64,000 nucleotides of DNA from Lepidodermella squamata (lineage: Eukaryota > Gastrotricha). The stretch is taken from the NCBI GenBank assembly GCA_047495785.1, contig JBLDXI010000029.1, positions 372,001 through 436,000 on the forward strand, in the 5' to 3' direction. The translations under genes and the position numbers were made by a program. This document shows, piece after piece, positions 42,387 to 55,100 of the stretch (within the stretch, counting starts at the first letter, position 1; every line of letters starts with the position of its first letter). A model generated the notes under the pieces. That model had not been told where the DNA came from, did not search any database, and worked only from the letters and a program-made list of their open reading frames with translations.

Positions 42387-43996
42387 TTATTTAACTACAC
42401 AAGCTTATACGTAATTTTGGACAAAACCATGTTTTTTGAAGATTAAAAATCAGCCCCAATTCAGGAATGGATGATTTTCGGTGTGTAAGGAGAGCGCCAA
42501 TTTATCGGTAAAATTTAGCGATTTTACGATTTTCACCATATTTTTTGCAATCGAAAACAGTTTTGGCTAATTGGAGCGGGCAATTTTGGACACGCTCATT
42601 TGCATATGCAATGGCATTGTGTATTTTCAGTTTTTCCTGAGCTTTGGGTAAAATTTGAAAAAAATGATGAACAGATGGCAGATCATCCGTTTTTTAGAAG
42701 TTAAATAAAAATGCGGTTTTGCGCAGCCGCATATATTTATACCGTCTAAATTGTCCAAAATTTCCCCGTTTTTCACCTGTTTTTCAGGTAAATGCCCTGC
42801 TAAAACGCCTCGTCAAATGAACGCATGCCAAACGCGTCGCACCATGGCTGAATTCCGATACCTATTTTCTTTTTCTATTTCAGGGTTTGTAATTTAGGAT
42901 TAAGACGTGTCACATTAGGTTGATTCAGTCATGCCTACCTCTCTCTCTCCTCTCTCTCTCATCTCTCTCAACGCCCCAAACTCCCCAAAAGCAATTTGTT
43001 TTAAAAACGAAGTCGCAATTAGCTCGGTAAATTTCACTTAAATCAATTGGATATATGCATATAGGCATGTTCTATTAGCTTATTAGCGTAGGCATATCAT
43101 GTGCGTGATGTGAGGTGTTTATTACTCGATCTGGGTATGCACCAGGTCTACATATTTCATCTCCTCGCGGAAAAATTGATATTTCATTGTGAAATTCCAT
43201 TTTATTCAATTTAAAATGGAATTCCACAATTGAAAATGATTTTTCAGTGGGCGGATGAAATACACCCCAGGAAAAAAGGCATCAATTCAGGCTTTTTTAA
43301 CAATAGCGAGTCGACAAGCGATCCTTGTTTCTTATGCCCAATGCGTATCCTTCTTCATGCCTTTTTTGTAAAAGCATGAAATACAAGGAGTTTTTTTTAC
43401 AACCTTGACAATTATTTATGGTTTCTGATTATTTTCGAATGTGTGCATATTTAAATTAGGGGAAAAATAAATAAGAGAAGAATGACTCATTGGCGGGGAA
43501 TCGTACTGTGGTCTCTCGAGGTACAGGCGAGGATTTTTTCAGTTGCACTTTCTGCCCGGAAAAACTAGCATGCTTGAGTCGACGTGCCGCAGCTTTTTTT
43601 AGGACCAGAATGCTAAATTGCAATCTGAATTTCAAATTTCTGATTAATTTACTGTGTCCAATAAACGATATTCGATCAAATTTTGATCATTATAAAAAAT
43701 GGTCGCCTTGATTTTACTGTAAGAGGTATTGAACCTAATCGAAATTGATTGAATGTCTCGTTTGTATACACTTATTTGAGTCCAAAAAATTCAGCAATTT
43801 AAGAATATTATATCCAGTGTGTTCTTCTAATCGTTATTTAACGCGCAACGAAAGGCATGAAAATCAAGCCCATGATTTACAAGCTTTATTAAAAAAAAAT
43901 TATGAATTAGGGTCGCAAAATCGCAAAATATGTGGGGGCGCTAGACCAAAATTCATGCCTTTCATGCCTGTATGGTTGTCTTAAAGTTGAATTCTA
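42387..43996. other. Gene-free interval upstream of the class C receptor
   Basis: No exon recognised. Contains a CT microsatellite (42939-42969). Between about 43276 and 43975 there are several AAAGGCATGAA / TTCATGCCTTT phrases in both orientations, resembling the phrase-type repeats elsewhere in the window. Confidence 0.45.
42939..42969. repeat. CT-rich microsatellite
   Basis: Imperfect (CT)n run interrupted by single changes. Confidence 0.85.
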
Positions 43997-46542
43997 ATGA
44001 AAAAAATGATTTTTGCATTGATTGCCGCATTCATCACGCTCATTGCTGGTGAGCGCTTCCGCATGTCGACGTCAAACGGGACTAGAGGGCAGCAGCTCAC
44101 ATTTTCGATGGTCATCAACGCTGGAGGGTCAATTTTACCTATTGGTCCAGAAATTTGCGCTGAAAGTATACGAACGGCTCTAGCTGCAGCCGAGCGTAGC
44201 CAGATATTGCCAGGCTACCAAATAGCCGTTGACTTTTACGATGATGAAGTGAGCTCATCTTTTCGCTCATATTTATTGGCCTACAAAAAAATTGTTATTT
44301 TTGATAGTGCGACGATGGGGTCCCAATTCGCCACGTTTCAAATATCATGCGAGACGCGTTGAGCAACCCCAATAACCTTGTACCACTGATTGCCGGTCCC
44401 ATATGCACGGACAACAAGTGGACGGGCTCGTTCATCAAGCACCAACATTTTGTCGCTATTTCTGAATTCGCGGCTATTGAAGAGGTGTTTTCTAATCGTG
44501 ATCAGTACAACAGTCAGTTCTCGATCCTTCCATCATTCTCCGTATTCTACCAGGCTATACCAGCGTTTGTCAAATATTTCAATTGGACAACGGTTTTCTT
44601 GTTAACTGAGGACTATGAAGGAATATCCGGATATTGGCAGCCTGTAAGTTCCCTTATTTTCAGGTCAAGAAATTCATCATTAATCATTAATCATTAATCA
44701 TTTCAGTTTGAAGACGTCATGTTCAAAGGCCTTGAAGAGTTGAACATCACATTGGGAGGGACTTCCAAGGTAAAACTTGCAAACGGCCAACCTACAGCTG
44801 CAGCGCTTGAACTTGCAATGCAAAGCCTTGTCGCATTTGATCCGAAAATAATTGTCGTAAATTCCAATGCTGGAACGATTCTTGCATGCTGGATGCATAG
44901 GTACAAAATCTATGGACCTGGATATGTCATAATTTTCACGGGACAAGCCGCTTTTCTACCGAATTCTCCTGGCAAGGACGAAAACTGCACCGAAAGGATG
45001 ATTTCCCAAGTTTTAAAATCTGTCATATTTTTCACGTATGGCAAACCGTCAGATTTAGAGCCTGATAAAATAGATGCGCTTGGCGTTAGTGGTAGAGAAC
45101 TAGATCGAATCTTGATGAATTCAACAGAAAGACCTGATTTGACTGATAACTGGTTCTTCTGGCGTCCGATGTGCTACAGTCAAGCTGTCGGAGCTCTTAT
45201 GGCACTTGATCAAGTCGAGAAAGAACTGCGGCGAAATAATGACTCCCTGCTAAATTGGACGACCAATACGCCTAATTTTAAAGTCACTGGATCTTTCATC
45301 CATTCAGTCATGGTGCGAAATTTGAACAATCTTCACTATCAAGGGCTATCCCTAGACCCTAATCTCAGCTTTAACGGGAGAACAGGTATGACAGGGTTCT
45401 ACCAGGTCCGGATAAATGAAAGTAACGGCTATGTTAATTTCGTCCCAGTCGCTTCTTACGATTCAACTGTGAAAAGTCAGTTACAAAGTGTTTACGGCAA
45501 TAAGATTCACATGGGCCCTGTTGACATTGATTGGCAAACGCGAGACAACAAAATACCCTCAGATACCATCAAAATTAACATAATCAACGTTCCGATTTTG
45601 GACTACAAGCGGGCCGTTGCTTTGAATGTAGTTGCGGCTGTCATTCTGGCGATGGGATTCATTTTCTGGTTTATTGTATTAATGAAAAGTGTGAAAAGGT
45701 CCCTGTTTCTGCTAAATGGCTCAATGATGCTCGGCACTGAATTTTTAGCCATCTTTGTCCTGATATTGGCTAACAACAACTCATTCATAGGAGTTTCAGC
45801 TTCCATTTTGATTGGAGTTACGGGAGTGACTGTGGTAACGGGTTCAATTTTAGCAAAGCTGGCCTTAGCTATCAGATACTCAGCAAGTGGCGCGGAATCT
45901 ATGATTGAGGAAAATTCGACAGTTAGGCCATCAAGGACCAATAAAAGATCGCAAACGACACGTTCGAACCGTTCAAGGGATGGCGTTACTATTTGGGATC
46001 AAGTTGAAATGCTAAAACTAGGGGTTTTGCCCTACTTCTTGCTTTCGTTAAGTGTAGCTATCGTTTGGGTGGCTTCATCTCCAATGCAGCAAGCAACTTT
46101 CACTCGATCGACAACTCCGTCCAAGATTGACATTGGAATTTTAGATGTTGTAAAGTACCAAAGCTTTATTTTGAACCAGGACGTTGATCCTAGGATTTCG
46201 ATTGGGTGTCTTTCGACCCTCGCTCTAATGTTTAGTCTAGCCTTCCTGGCAACGCTACGCTACACGTTCAAGTTGAAAAATGCGAAGATGCATTCCATAA
46301 TTAGCGACCTGCATTCTGTTCGAGCAGCTGCGTACTGCTTCGGTTTTATTCTCATCACCGGTGGCGTTGTTGTTTGGCTGTTTTTCAGCAACGGCGATCA
46401 CGCTAGTCTGTACATATCGGTGTGCTCTTTGAGCTTGCTTCTGTCGTTGTCAGTTTTGGTCATTGTTTTATTGCCAGGTTTTAAGGAGAATAGCCGACAA
46501 CTCGCACTACCACAAAGCAACTCGAGCCGGTTTAGCTCGTGA
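43997..46542 (+). CDS. Divergent GABA-B-like class C GPCR
   Basis: Exons 43997-44248, 44308-44643 and 44707-46542 join to 807 aa. A signal peptide (MKKMIFALIAAFITLIAG) is followed by a periplasmic-binding-protein-like Venus flytrap ectodomain at about residues 25-480 (LIAGPICTDNKW; FVKYFNWTTVFLLTEDYEG; GPGYVIIFTGQAAF) with several N-glycosylation sites. There are seven hydrophobic segments from about residue 500 (VVAAVILAMGFIFWFIVLM to SLSLLLSLSVLVIVLLPG). No cysteine-rich domain separates the two, which points to the GABA-B branch rather than metabotropic glutamate. The cytosolic tail after TM7 is only about 20 residues, so the GABA-B coiled coil is missing. The usual Cys pair linking TM3 to extracellular loop 2 is also not seen. 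Ligand unknown; an orphan relative or pseudoreceptor is possible. Confidence 0.82.
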
Positions 46543-47931
46543 AGAAGCCGCGCGCCCTCGCAGCAGTAACCTTGTATTGGCATTCAGTGTGATGTTATGG
46601 GATTGAGAAATTTTGTTGAATGTATTTTTCTACTTACTGTGTTGTTTTGACTATTGTTTTGATTATACTTTGTTTTTGTCCTTATTACTCTCTGTTACGG
46701 CTAAAATGAATCCGGTCCATTACTTTGTTGTCTTCTCCTACTACACCTTTCCTGTCCTAACTGAATCTGTCCTACATGTTGTCCTATATGTTGTTTTCCC
46801 TAAAATTGTTGAGCTGCCCTCTCTTGGGTGTAACAGCTTTAAAATAAATAAATAAATAAATCTGGAAAACGTGCTACGTTTAAGCCAATTTAATTTTGTT
46901 TTCATTATCATTGTTGTGATTTGTCGTAAGTAATGTTACTCTTGTTTTTGTTGTAGTCTAAAGGTGGTACCGGCGAGTACCAAAACGTTACGAATTAAAA
47001 CGCGATCTAGTTAGAAATCGCTGTTTAATAATTTACCCGACGTGAGTTCTTATTACGATGTTTCCCTAACGCATGGTAATTGTGGGCGGGTTGAACGTCA
47101 GATTTTCTCATGCCTAAGATTCCCTTTCCGAGGAAGAACGTGGTTTAAAGAGCTTTTGAAACACTGGAATAAAATCACTTAATGCTGACGCTCTTTGAAC
47201 TCGTTGACTTTCGAATCCTTGAGCAGACCAACACGGCTTAACCTCTTATAAGCCGACTGGATTAACTTGATTGCATAATCTAGGGTTAACTGCATTTCGG
47301 CAGGCCATAAATTTCAACTCCTAATCAGTATTCCCCGTCGTTTCCCATGTTCACATTTTGAGCTAAAACACAAGAGCTACACAAGCACGTTGTTTTACTG
47401 CGAAAATGATGTTGCAGGTGATAATGACGACGAATCAAAATCATAAGTACGAAAAATTTGTGGCCAGAGACAGACACAGAGGACGCTTATTCACAAACAG
47501 CTAATTTGCGACTCAAATCTGATTCATACACAAGCACGTCGATTAATCATGCTCGACTCAGACGATCTAATCGAAGAGAGAGAGAGAGAAAAGAGAAACA
47601 AAACACAAAATTGTTTGGCATGGCAACAAAAAGCTAAGATATTCATTCGGATTCGTCTCCATCGCCAGATACAAAAAATCAGGCCGGAATTTGAGCGGTT
47701 TCTTTTACACACTTAGACACGTTTTTAGCCGAAACGTGCGTAAAATTCAGTACAAATAAGAATGGCGAAGAAGAATTAGTACCGGTACTAGCTAAACAAA
47801 GCTATATTTAAGTAAAAAAAGACCGTTATTTTCGTTGTTCCAACGTTTAGTCAGTATCCGGTAGCAGTAGACAAGAAGAAGAGAGAAATGTACATACAAC
47901 CACGTTCTATGATTAGAGAGCACAAAATTGT
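46543..47931. other. Receptor 3' UTR and DEK 3' flank
   Basis: Contains repeated AATAAATAAATAAAT at about 46844-46860 as the receptor poly(A) region, then AT-rich spacer leading to the 3' end of minus-strand DEK. No gene recognised. Confidence 0.5.
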
Positions 47932-49450
47932 TCACGGAGCTGCGGCCACTAGCTGTTTCACGGTCTCCTTGATCCACGGCTTTCGATTGGAGAGATCCAT
48001 CGACGGGAATTTGGCGAAGACATGCGCGATAACGTTCTTCATGGTTACAGTCTCCAAATCAGCTCCACTTACGAAATCAGAAATGATCGAATGCAACTCG
48101 TCATCCTGGAATAATCAATATCAATAGCTGAAAAGTTCTTTTTATCAAAGTTTACCGTTGGCTCGCCAGAATTCGAGGAGGCCTTTGCGGGAGATTTCGC
48201 AGCCTTAGCAGCTGGTTTCTTCGCGGGAGATTTTGCAGGAGACTTTTTGGCAGCTGCTGGCTTCGCCTTTTTCGCTGGACTAGGACTGGCACTGCTGGAA
48301 CCCTTTGACACCGCCGAAGTCGCTGAGGAGTCGCTTTCATTGCCATCGGAAGAATCTGAATCGCTGTCCGAATCGCTCTTCTCGGATTCTGAATCGTCGG
48401 AGGCTGGCGCAGGTCGCTTCTTGCCCTTACCCTCGCCGTCGGCCTTTTTCGTGGGAGATTTCTTCGCTGATTTCTTCTCAGCAGCGGCCTTTTTCTTCTC
48501 GGTCTTCGCCTTCTTCTTTTCCGCGGCTGCTTTCTTCTTCTCGCTATTTTTGCTCTTCTTCTCCTTTGCTTCTTTCGCGGCTTCTTTCAAGCTCTTCTTA
48601 CCAGATGGCTGAGGATTCATCAAGAAATCCATTAACCGTTGCTCAAGCTCCTCCCGCTCGCCCTTGGTTTCGAGATCGAGAAGCTGAAGTACGAATTTCA
48701 TGCCCTTAACAGTGAATCTATCAAAAACATGAATCATTGTTTATGCTTCAAATCTAAAAGATAAAATAATCCTAATCTCACCTCTTGATTGCTTCCATCT
48801 TCTTCTCATACTCTTTTGAAGTCTTGTCGAAGTCAAATCCTGAGAAAGCGCGGAGATTTTTACGAACCATTGTGTTTTTACCGACTGTTCCGTAAAGAAT
48901 ACGATGGAGAGGCTTAAGATCTTCGGGGTCTGTCCGACTGACGCGGAAGTCGACTGTAAAAACTTGGGCGATTAGAGCAGAAAATAATCAAATATAAATG
49001 CTAACCGTTATCGAGCTCGCCTAATTTAACTCCCTGGCCCTTGGGAATTGCGAATTCCTTCGTGCGATCTTCTGACTGGGGCATTGTTGGCAAGAACCGC
49101 TCAACTTGCTTACGCTGGCGCTGCTTAACACTCGCTGCCAACTCGGAAATAGATTCATCTAAGAGAGGCAAACTAGATTGAAAGCAAAAACAGTACAGCC
49201 GCAAACTCACTGTGCTTTCCTTCATTGCCGTTCGCCGCGTGGTCTTCCTCATGATGACCATTTCCGTTTCCATTGGTGGCTCCATTGGTGCCATTTGCTT
49301 CTTTGGTTTCTTCTTTGCTAGGCTTTGTCTCTTCATGAGTCACGCCGTTTTCTGGCTATCAGAAAAAACATTGGTTAAGCACCAAAATTGGTTAAAAAAT
49401 AGCCATACCTGAGCCTGAGCTGGTTGCTCTTCCTTAACTTCGCTTGTCAT
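47932..49450 (-). CDS. DEK: DEK chromatin protein
   Basis: Six exons: 49450-49409, 49355-49211, 49158-49006, 48953-48782, 48717-48156, 48105-47932; 415 aa with consistent phases. An acidic Asn/Gly-rich N-terminus leads into the pseudo-SAP/SAP region (DFRVSRTDPEDLKPLHRILY, FDFDKTSKEYEKKMEAI, LQLLDLETKGEREELEQRLM then DFLMNPQPSGK). A long Lys/Ala/Glu-rich linker with SPAK/SPTKK repeats and an Asp/Ser acidic block follows. The C-terminus is a DEK-C domain (DDELHSIISDF to KPWIKETVKQLVA). It binds DNA structure and histones, shaping chromatin and splicing. The SPAK repeats resemble linker-histone tails and are likely phosphorylated (inference). Confidence 0.93.
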
Positions 49451-50134
49451 TCCAGAAAATATGAAACAATAAGATAAAAATCTATGCAACAACGCGGCAC
49501 GGTAAAAGTGAGGATAGCTGCGAAATTATGACCGTAGCTACAGGGCGGGAAAGAGAATGCAACATGTTGAGGGACCGCCATGACACTATTTACAAAGCGT
49601 CAGAAAGAGGAATCATCGCGAACAACGGCGTCAGGTCGGAAGCTTGACCAGCAACATCGAAGCCGCACCACGTTTCCAAGAAGATTCGGCCAAAGCTCGC
49701 TTGAAAAAAATTGCCGCGAATTTTTTAATCTTTGACATTAATAACACTTTCTTATCTAACTACGTATAAAATTACAATTTAATTACAGAATTAACAATCA
49801 TTAAAATAATGCGCGGTAAAAATTCAAAATGTTGTAATGCCTCCCGAATCGAGCATGCCAGCTCTTAGCTTTAGCTGTGAAGGATTACTTCCTTTTCTGT
49901 GCATCTTGTCCACGTGAACTTTCTCTAATCGGACTCTGGTTTAGCATTTTTCTCACGTGTGCGAATTTACCTTTACCCCGCACATTGTGAGCGTTCATCG
50001 CATGGGGTGGACTGTGTTCCATTTAGTCAAATGTTGCCTGTTTAGATGTCTCCTCAATAACGATTTCTCTCTCGCTCTCGTGCCTGTTATCACGTTGCTG
50101 GTCTGCTAGATCATCAACTAACACGGCATAAGAG
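49451..50134. promoter_or_regulatory. Divergent promoter interval DEK / coiled-coil gene
   Basis: About 680 bp between two outward-facing starts; no coding exon recognised and no specific element claimed. Confidence 0.4.
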
Positions 50135-50932
50135 ATGGCATGGCTCAGCCCGTTTACTTATATCCTTATTATATATGTATGGCAAATGGCAGCCTTATTG
50201 GCTCTGATCCGCAAGTTGGTCGAACATTTGGGTCACACTTACAGTCATTATTTTCGCGTAAGTAGTTTTGGAATCATTTTTTTTGTTTGCCGATACCAGT
50301 TGATTGGTATTGATGGCATACAGGTGGCTTAGCTATAATTTTACCATCAGTTACTAAATAATTAAGCTATCAATTCGAATTGAATTAACACTATAATTTA
50401 CCCTAAAACCATTTTCAAGTACCTTACGCACGTTATTCCCTTTCGTATATAGGTGTTACCGTTAATGATGGGGAATTATGCATCACTTGCTGATAGTGAA
50501 CTCGAGACCGCGCGCAGCGATCTCGCCGAGATGAAATTGAAGTTCGAACAAGCTGTACAAAGAGAAGAAGACCTTCTCCAAATTGCCTCGGCTATTCAAG
50601 AGGAGCTCACTCAGCGTTCAGAATTAGACGAAGCCCTGTTGAAAATGCACAAAAAGCAGGGCGAGATTTTAGCCGATATGGTAGTCTCTCTGGAAGAGAA
50701 GTCGGAAGAAATTGCGAAACAAACTTGCCAGCTCTCCGAGCGAACGAACGAAATAACGAAGCAGCGAAAACACATCGAGCAACTGTACGCGAAAGTTGCT
50801 TCGTTGGAAAAGCAAAACATCGAATTGCGGAAGCAAGTCATAACTATGAAAGCAGCTTCTCGCCTCGAAAAGCCTCTGATTTGTACGACCCGTTTGAATC
50901 CTGATAAATCGATTGGAGCCAGCGGCAATTAA
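50135..50932 (+). CDS. Membrane-anchored coiled-coil protein, unknown function
   Basis: Exons 50135-50257 and 50453-50932 join in phase 0 to 200 aa (CGC|gtaagt donor, tatatag acceptor). A hydrophobic N-terminal segment (WLSPFTYILIIYVWQMAALL) could be a signal anchor. It is followed by about 110 residues of strong heptad coiled coil (DSELETARSDLAEMKLKFEQ through KQRKHIEQLYAKVASLEKQ). The C-terminus is a short tail ending NPDKSIGASGN. No family is recognised. The second exon is well supported by composition; the first exon is supported only by splice phase and an open frame, so the true N-terminus may differ. Confidence 0.6.
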
Positions 50933-52155
50933 CGCACTGTTTTATATAACTTTTTCAATTTGTTGCGCCATCGACCAAATTGTTGTGAGCTTTACCTCGA
51001 ATTATTTCTTATTATTTGCACTTGTCCGAGTTCTTTTTATTGTCTTTCTCGTTGAAACCGCTCAATTTTTTTGGTCAGAAATAAAACACATTTTTGTTGA
51101 ACGATAAGTTTTGTTTTATTTCTTTCCAGTGAAGCGCATTGCACCTTTCGGCACTGAACTGTTGCGTCTTTATAATAATCATAATAATTGATAGCTGATT
51201 CGGCCTGGTTCCACCATCATCATCATCAAAAAAGACGACGCAAGTTTTTGCAGATTTTGCATCCTCTTCTAACAAATAATAATCCGAAAGCTACTATGTA
51301 ACCAAAGACACACACTTCATAAATATTCCAAAAAGTAGCTATTTTTCATCAATAAACATGATCACTGCAACTAATACTCTAGTTTACAAAGATTTCATTC
51401 ACAAAAACAGATTACACCTCCCACATCGCTACAAAGATAACTTTTTTGTAATAATATAGACGTAAGACAGGCTATAAAGCTTCAAACTCTTCCAGTTATA
51501 ATTAGCTGCATAACTTTAATAATCATCATCACTTATACTCTTGTAAAGTACAAAAATTAGATACAAATTAAGGAAATATTTATAGGCATCCTGCTCCACG
51601 TACAACACATAATTTCTCTTTATACAAATTGCAAACTATTTTTCATGATTTTAATAAAGATGATAATAAGTCATCGAGACGAGCACAACGAACTGCTGCA
51701 TAAAGACACATCTCATAAAACATTGGGATGATGAATTTTCTCCGAAAGATGATAAAACTGACAGTTATTTCTCTAATGCATAACCATGGTCCGGACCATT
51801 TTATTTTCGAAATGAAGGCTCCAGTGTTTCATAATAATAATAATATATAACATCGACTTCGGTAGAAATAATGCATTTCAAGTAAGGCAACCAGATGATT
51901 TGTTTATCGGTTACAAAAAACACAACATCGAGATTTCGGCTTTGAGATTCTCCTACTAATATTATGATTGCGGTTGCACCTGAGTAAAACCTTTGATCTG
52001 TGAGCCAAACATGGGTATAAGTACTATTATTTATATAAACGACATCATGCTCATAAGTTTTTGTTGCAACAAATCCGCAGTGTCATCGTGAAAGAACTGC
52101 TCAAGGCCTTTTCGGGTCAAGTTTCAAGGCAATAGTGTCTGGTTTTTTCTTCGAA
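50933..52155. other. Convergent 3' interval (coiled-coil gene / PTB)
   Basis: 3' UTRs of the flanking genes; AATAAA-type signals are present on both strands (for example about 51080 plus). The long unbroken AT-rich sequence up to 52155 fits a PTB 3' UTR. No further gene. Confidence 0.5.
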
Positions 52156-55100
52156 TCACACCTGCAACTGGCCGTAGAGCAGCATTTGCTGCTGCTGCTG
52201 TTGCTGGGCAGCGGGCGAGGGTGGCGCCGACGAGCCGCTCGGCGTCGACGTCGCCCGGCCGTTGGCGACCAGGGCGCTGCCGAGCACGTTCGCCGTCATT
52301 TGCTGCGCATTCGCCGCGCCGCCGGCCTGCGCCTTGCTGAACGACACGCGCAGGTGATGCGACTCGTTCAGCGGGTGGTTGTGCAGTTCGACGAGGGCTG
52401 TCACGCTCTCGTCGACCGTCGCCAGTTGCGCGAGCGCCATTTTCTGGTCGCGCGGGAAAAACCGGAACGAGGCGAGTGTCAAATTGCGGTCGGAGAACAA
52501 CTGGCGAAGAAATTCCTCCGTGATGCCCGGCGGAATGTTCGACAAGTGCAGCACAGGTGATGGCGGGAAAATGTTGTTAAAGTTCTTTGATCCTGAAAGA
52601 AAAAGTCGAATTATAAGCAGCTGAATTTAAACATTTCGAAGATTATTTCTTGGGAGATTTTAACAACATTTTGAAAAATTATTGGAAATATAGTATTGAA
52701 TTTTCATCAAGAAAAGTACATTTTTTGAAATGATTTGAAATCGAACTTTTGAATGAAAAATCTCAAAAAATGTTACCTGGCTTCTTGTATCGGTGAAGAG
52801 GCGAATCGGTGTAGTCGCGCGTAAGGCCGGCATCGGGTTGGCCTTCCTTCGGTAATTGCACGTTGAGGTTCTTCGACAGCACGATGTGCATCGGCCGGCC
52901 GTAGACGCTCACCCCATTCAGATAGTTGATCGCTGAATTACAGACGATTGAAAAATGGCCAAAATTTACAATTTTTTGGACATACCTAACTGGGCAGCTT
53001 GCGCGTCAGAATACTGGACTAGAGCGGTATCGCGCTTGTTGAACAAAATTTTCACGCGAATGACATTGCCATAGACACCTGAGCGCAACCAAATTTCGAA
53101 AATGAAACAAAATTAGCAAACAACTAAAATAAACTTCAAATCTATCGCTAAGCAAATCTAGCCACGTCAAATGAATTCAATAAAAACAGAGATTAACAGT
53201 CGTTTAAAAATTAATTAGATTTCTGTCTGTTTTTGTATTACAGTGAAACATACCGAAGAGAGTGAATAGAGCATCCGGAGTGACTTTCTAGAAGACGAGC
53301 GGCAGCGCGAGTGATCAGCACCGATAGCAGGCAGTAGTAGAGTAGTAGTAGTAGTAGTAGTAGTTGGAAAGGAATGATTTTATACGATTTTATACGAATT
53401 GGAGATGATTTAAATTTGGAAGGTTTATGTTGTAGATCATAGAACAGCGCAGGCAGGCAGGTAGGCAGGCAGAAAATGAGGTTGAATATGTAAAAAATAA
53501 AAAGTGCACATATTAAGTTTCAAGTCACCTTTGAAATAAATCATCATTATTTTCACTAGTAATCACGCTATTTTTTTTCGAGAAAATTCCGAAACCAGAG
53601 GAAAAAAATTCTAAATTTGTCCGAAATTTTGCCAACTATAGCCAAGTTCACGAAAATAAAAAATAAATATCGCTAAATTCTACAACATTTTGTTATAATA
53701 ATAATAATCGAAAGGTGGTTATGTATGAAAGGTGATTTGTTATCGGTAGACGTTTGCCTAGAAAAAGAACTGACCTCTTCGTTGAGATTAGACACGTGCA
53801 CAACCGAATTGAGAGCAGCGAGGGCTGCGAGTTGCAAGGGCAGGGCGACAGCAGACGGGTTGTTTCCGAAAGCAGCAGCGAGGGCGGCCGATTGCGCCTG
53901 GTTCATGGCCTGGTTCAGCACGGCATGGTTCATGGCGTTCATGCTGAGCGAGTTCATTTGCACAGGACTGAGTGCTGACAGAGGAATGGCTGCAAAGGAA
54001 CAATACATTTTAATGAAAAATTCAAAATTGAAGCCATAAAAAATGTATTTTTTCGAGGGAAATATTAGCAATGAGAATAAATGCTGCAGTAAAGTATCAC
54101 ACGCCTTAAGACTTCGATTTTTACAATTTTCACAGCCTACTTCGAAAAAATTTAATTTAATTTTTTAACCACGATTTTTCGAAATAAGCTGTGAAATTGT
54201 TGTTAAGCTTTTTGTTATGTTATATCGTTAAAATTGTTATGTGTTAGCGAAATAGGCAAACGCAGGGCGAAACATACCAACGAGTTCGGTTAGTAGGGAG
54301 CCTGAGAAAACGAGGGCAGTAAAAATTGAGTGTTCAAACAGGGATGAAAAATCAACGTGCATCCGTGAGTGCCCAAAGCAATAACAATGCAAACAGGGTT
54401 CAGTCAGTTTCTCTCTCAATTTTTCAAATCTCACAGGCAAAAGCGGGTGGGTGGATGGCATTAAATGTGGCGGTTTGTGCTCACCTGCATTGGACGCGTT
54501 CGGATTGGATACACTAATGGTTTGTTGCGTGTTGTGCATGTATTGAGCGGCCGCCGACGATGTTAGTGAGGCGCCAGTCAGCGAAATCGGCGCGCCCGTC
54601 GCGAAGAAAGACGCTGGTAGCGAGGCGAGAGTAGCATTGCCAGCTTGATTGACAGCTATCGAATTTGTGAAAACAAAGCAGGAAATTAATATCAACAATG
54701 CAAACAAGCGATCAAGCGACCAAGCTCATAGGCTGTGTGCAATTATATTTTAGCATGAGAATATTTAAAAAAAGCAAGTGAGACAATTTTTCCCAAGAAA
54801 ATTATCGCCAAAAATGGCCGAAAAACATTCATAAATTTCGAAAATTTCGATAATTTTTGGAAATCAGAATATCAATTATTCAATTAAATTATAATTTTAA
54901 TCGGTGGTGAATATTCCTCAAAATAAAAAAAACTTGATAAAAAGTTGAATCACCCAAACCAAGTATTTTCCGATCCCAGGATTTTTTCGGAATTTTTCCC
55001 GATTAAAATCTTGTAAAAATGTCTCAGTTAACGGCTTTTCATTTATAGAAGCGTTGTAAATTCAAGCTGTGCTTACTTAGATGAGTCGGAGTAGTCGCAG

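Noticed and set aside
47180-47260. TTTCGAATCCTT resembling a tRNA T-loop
   Set aside because: No matching D-arm, acceptor or anticodon stem around it.
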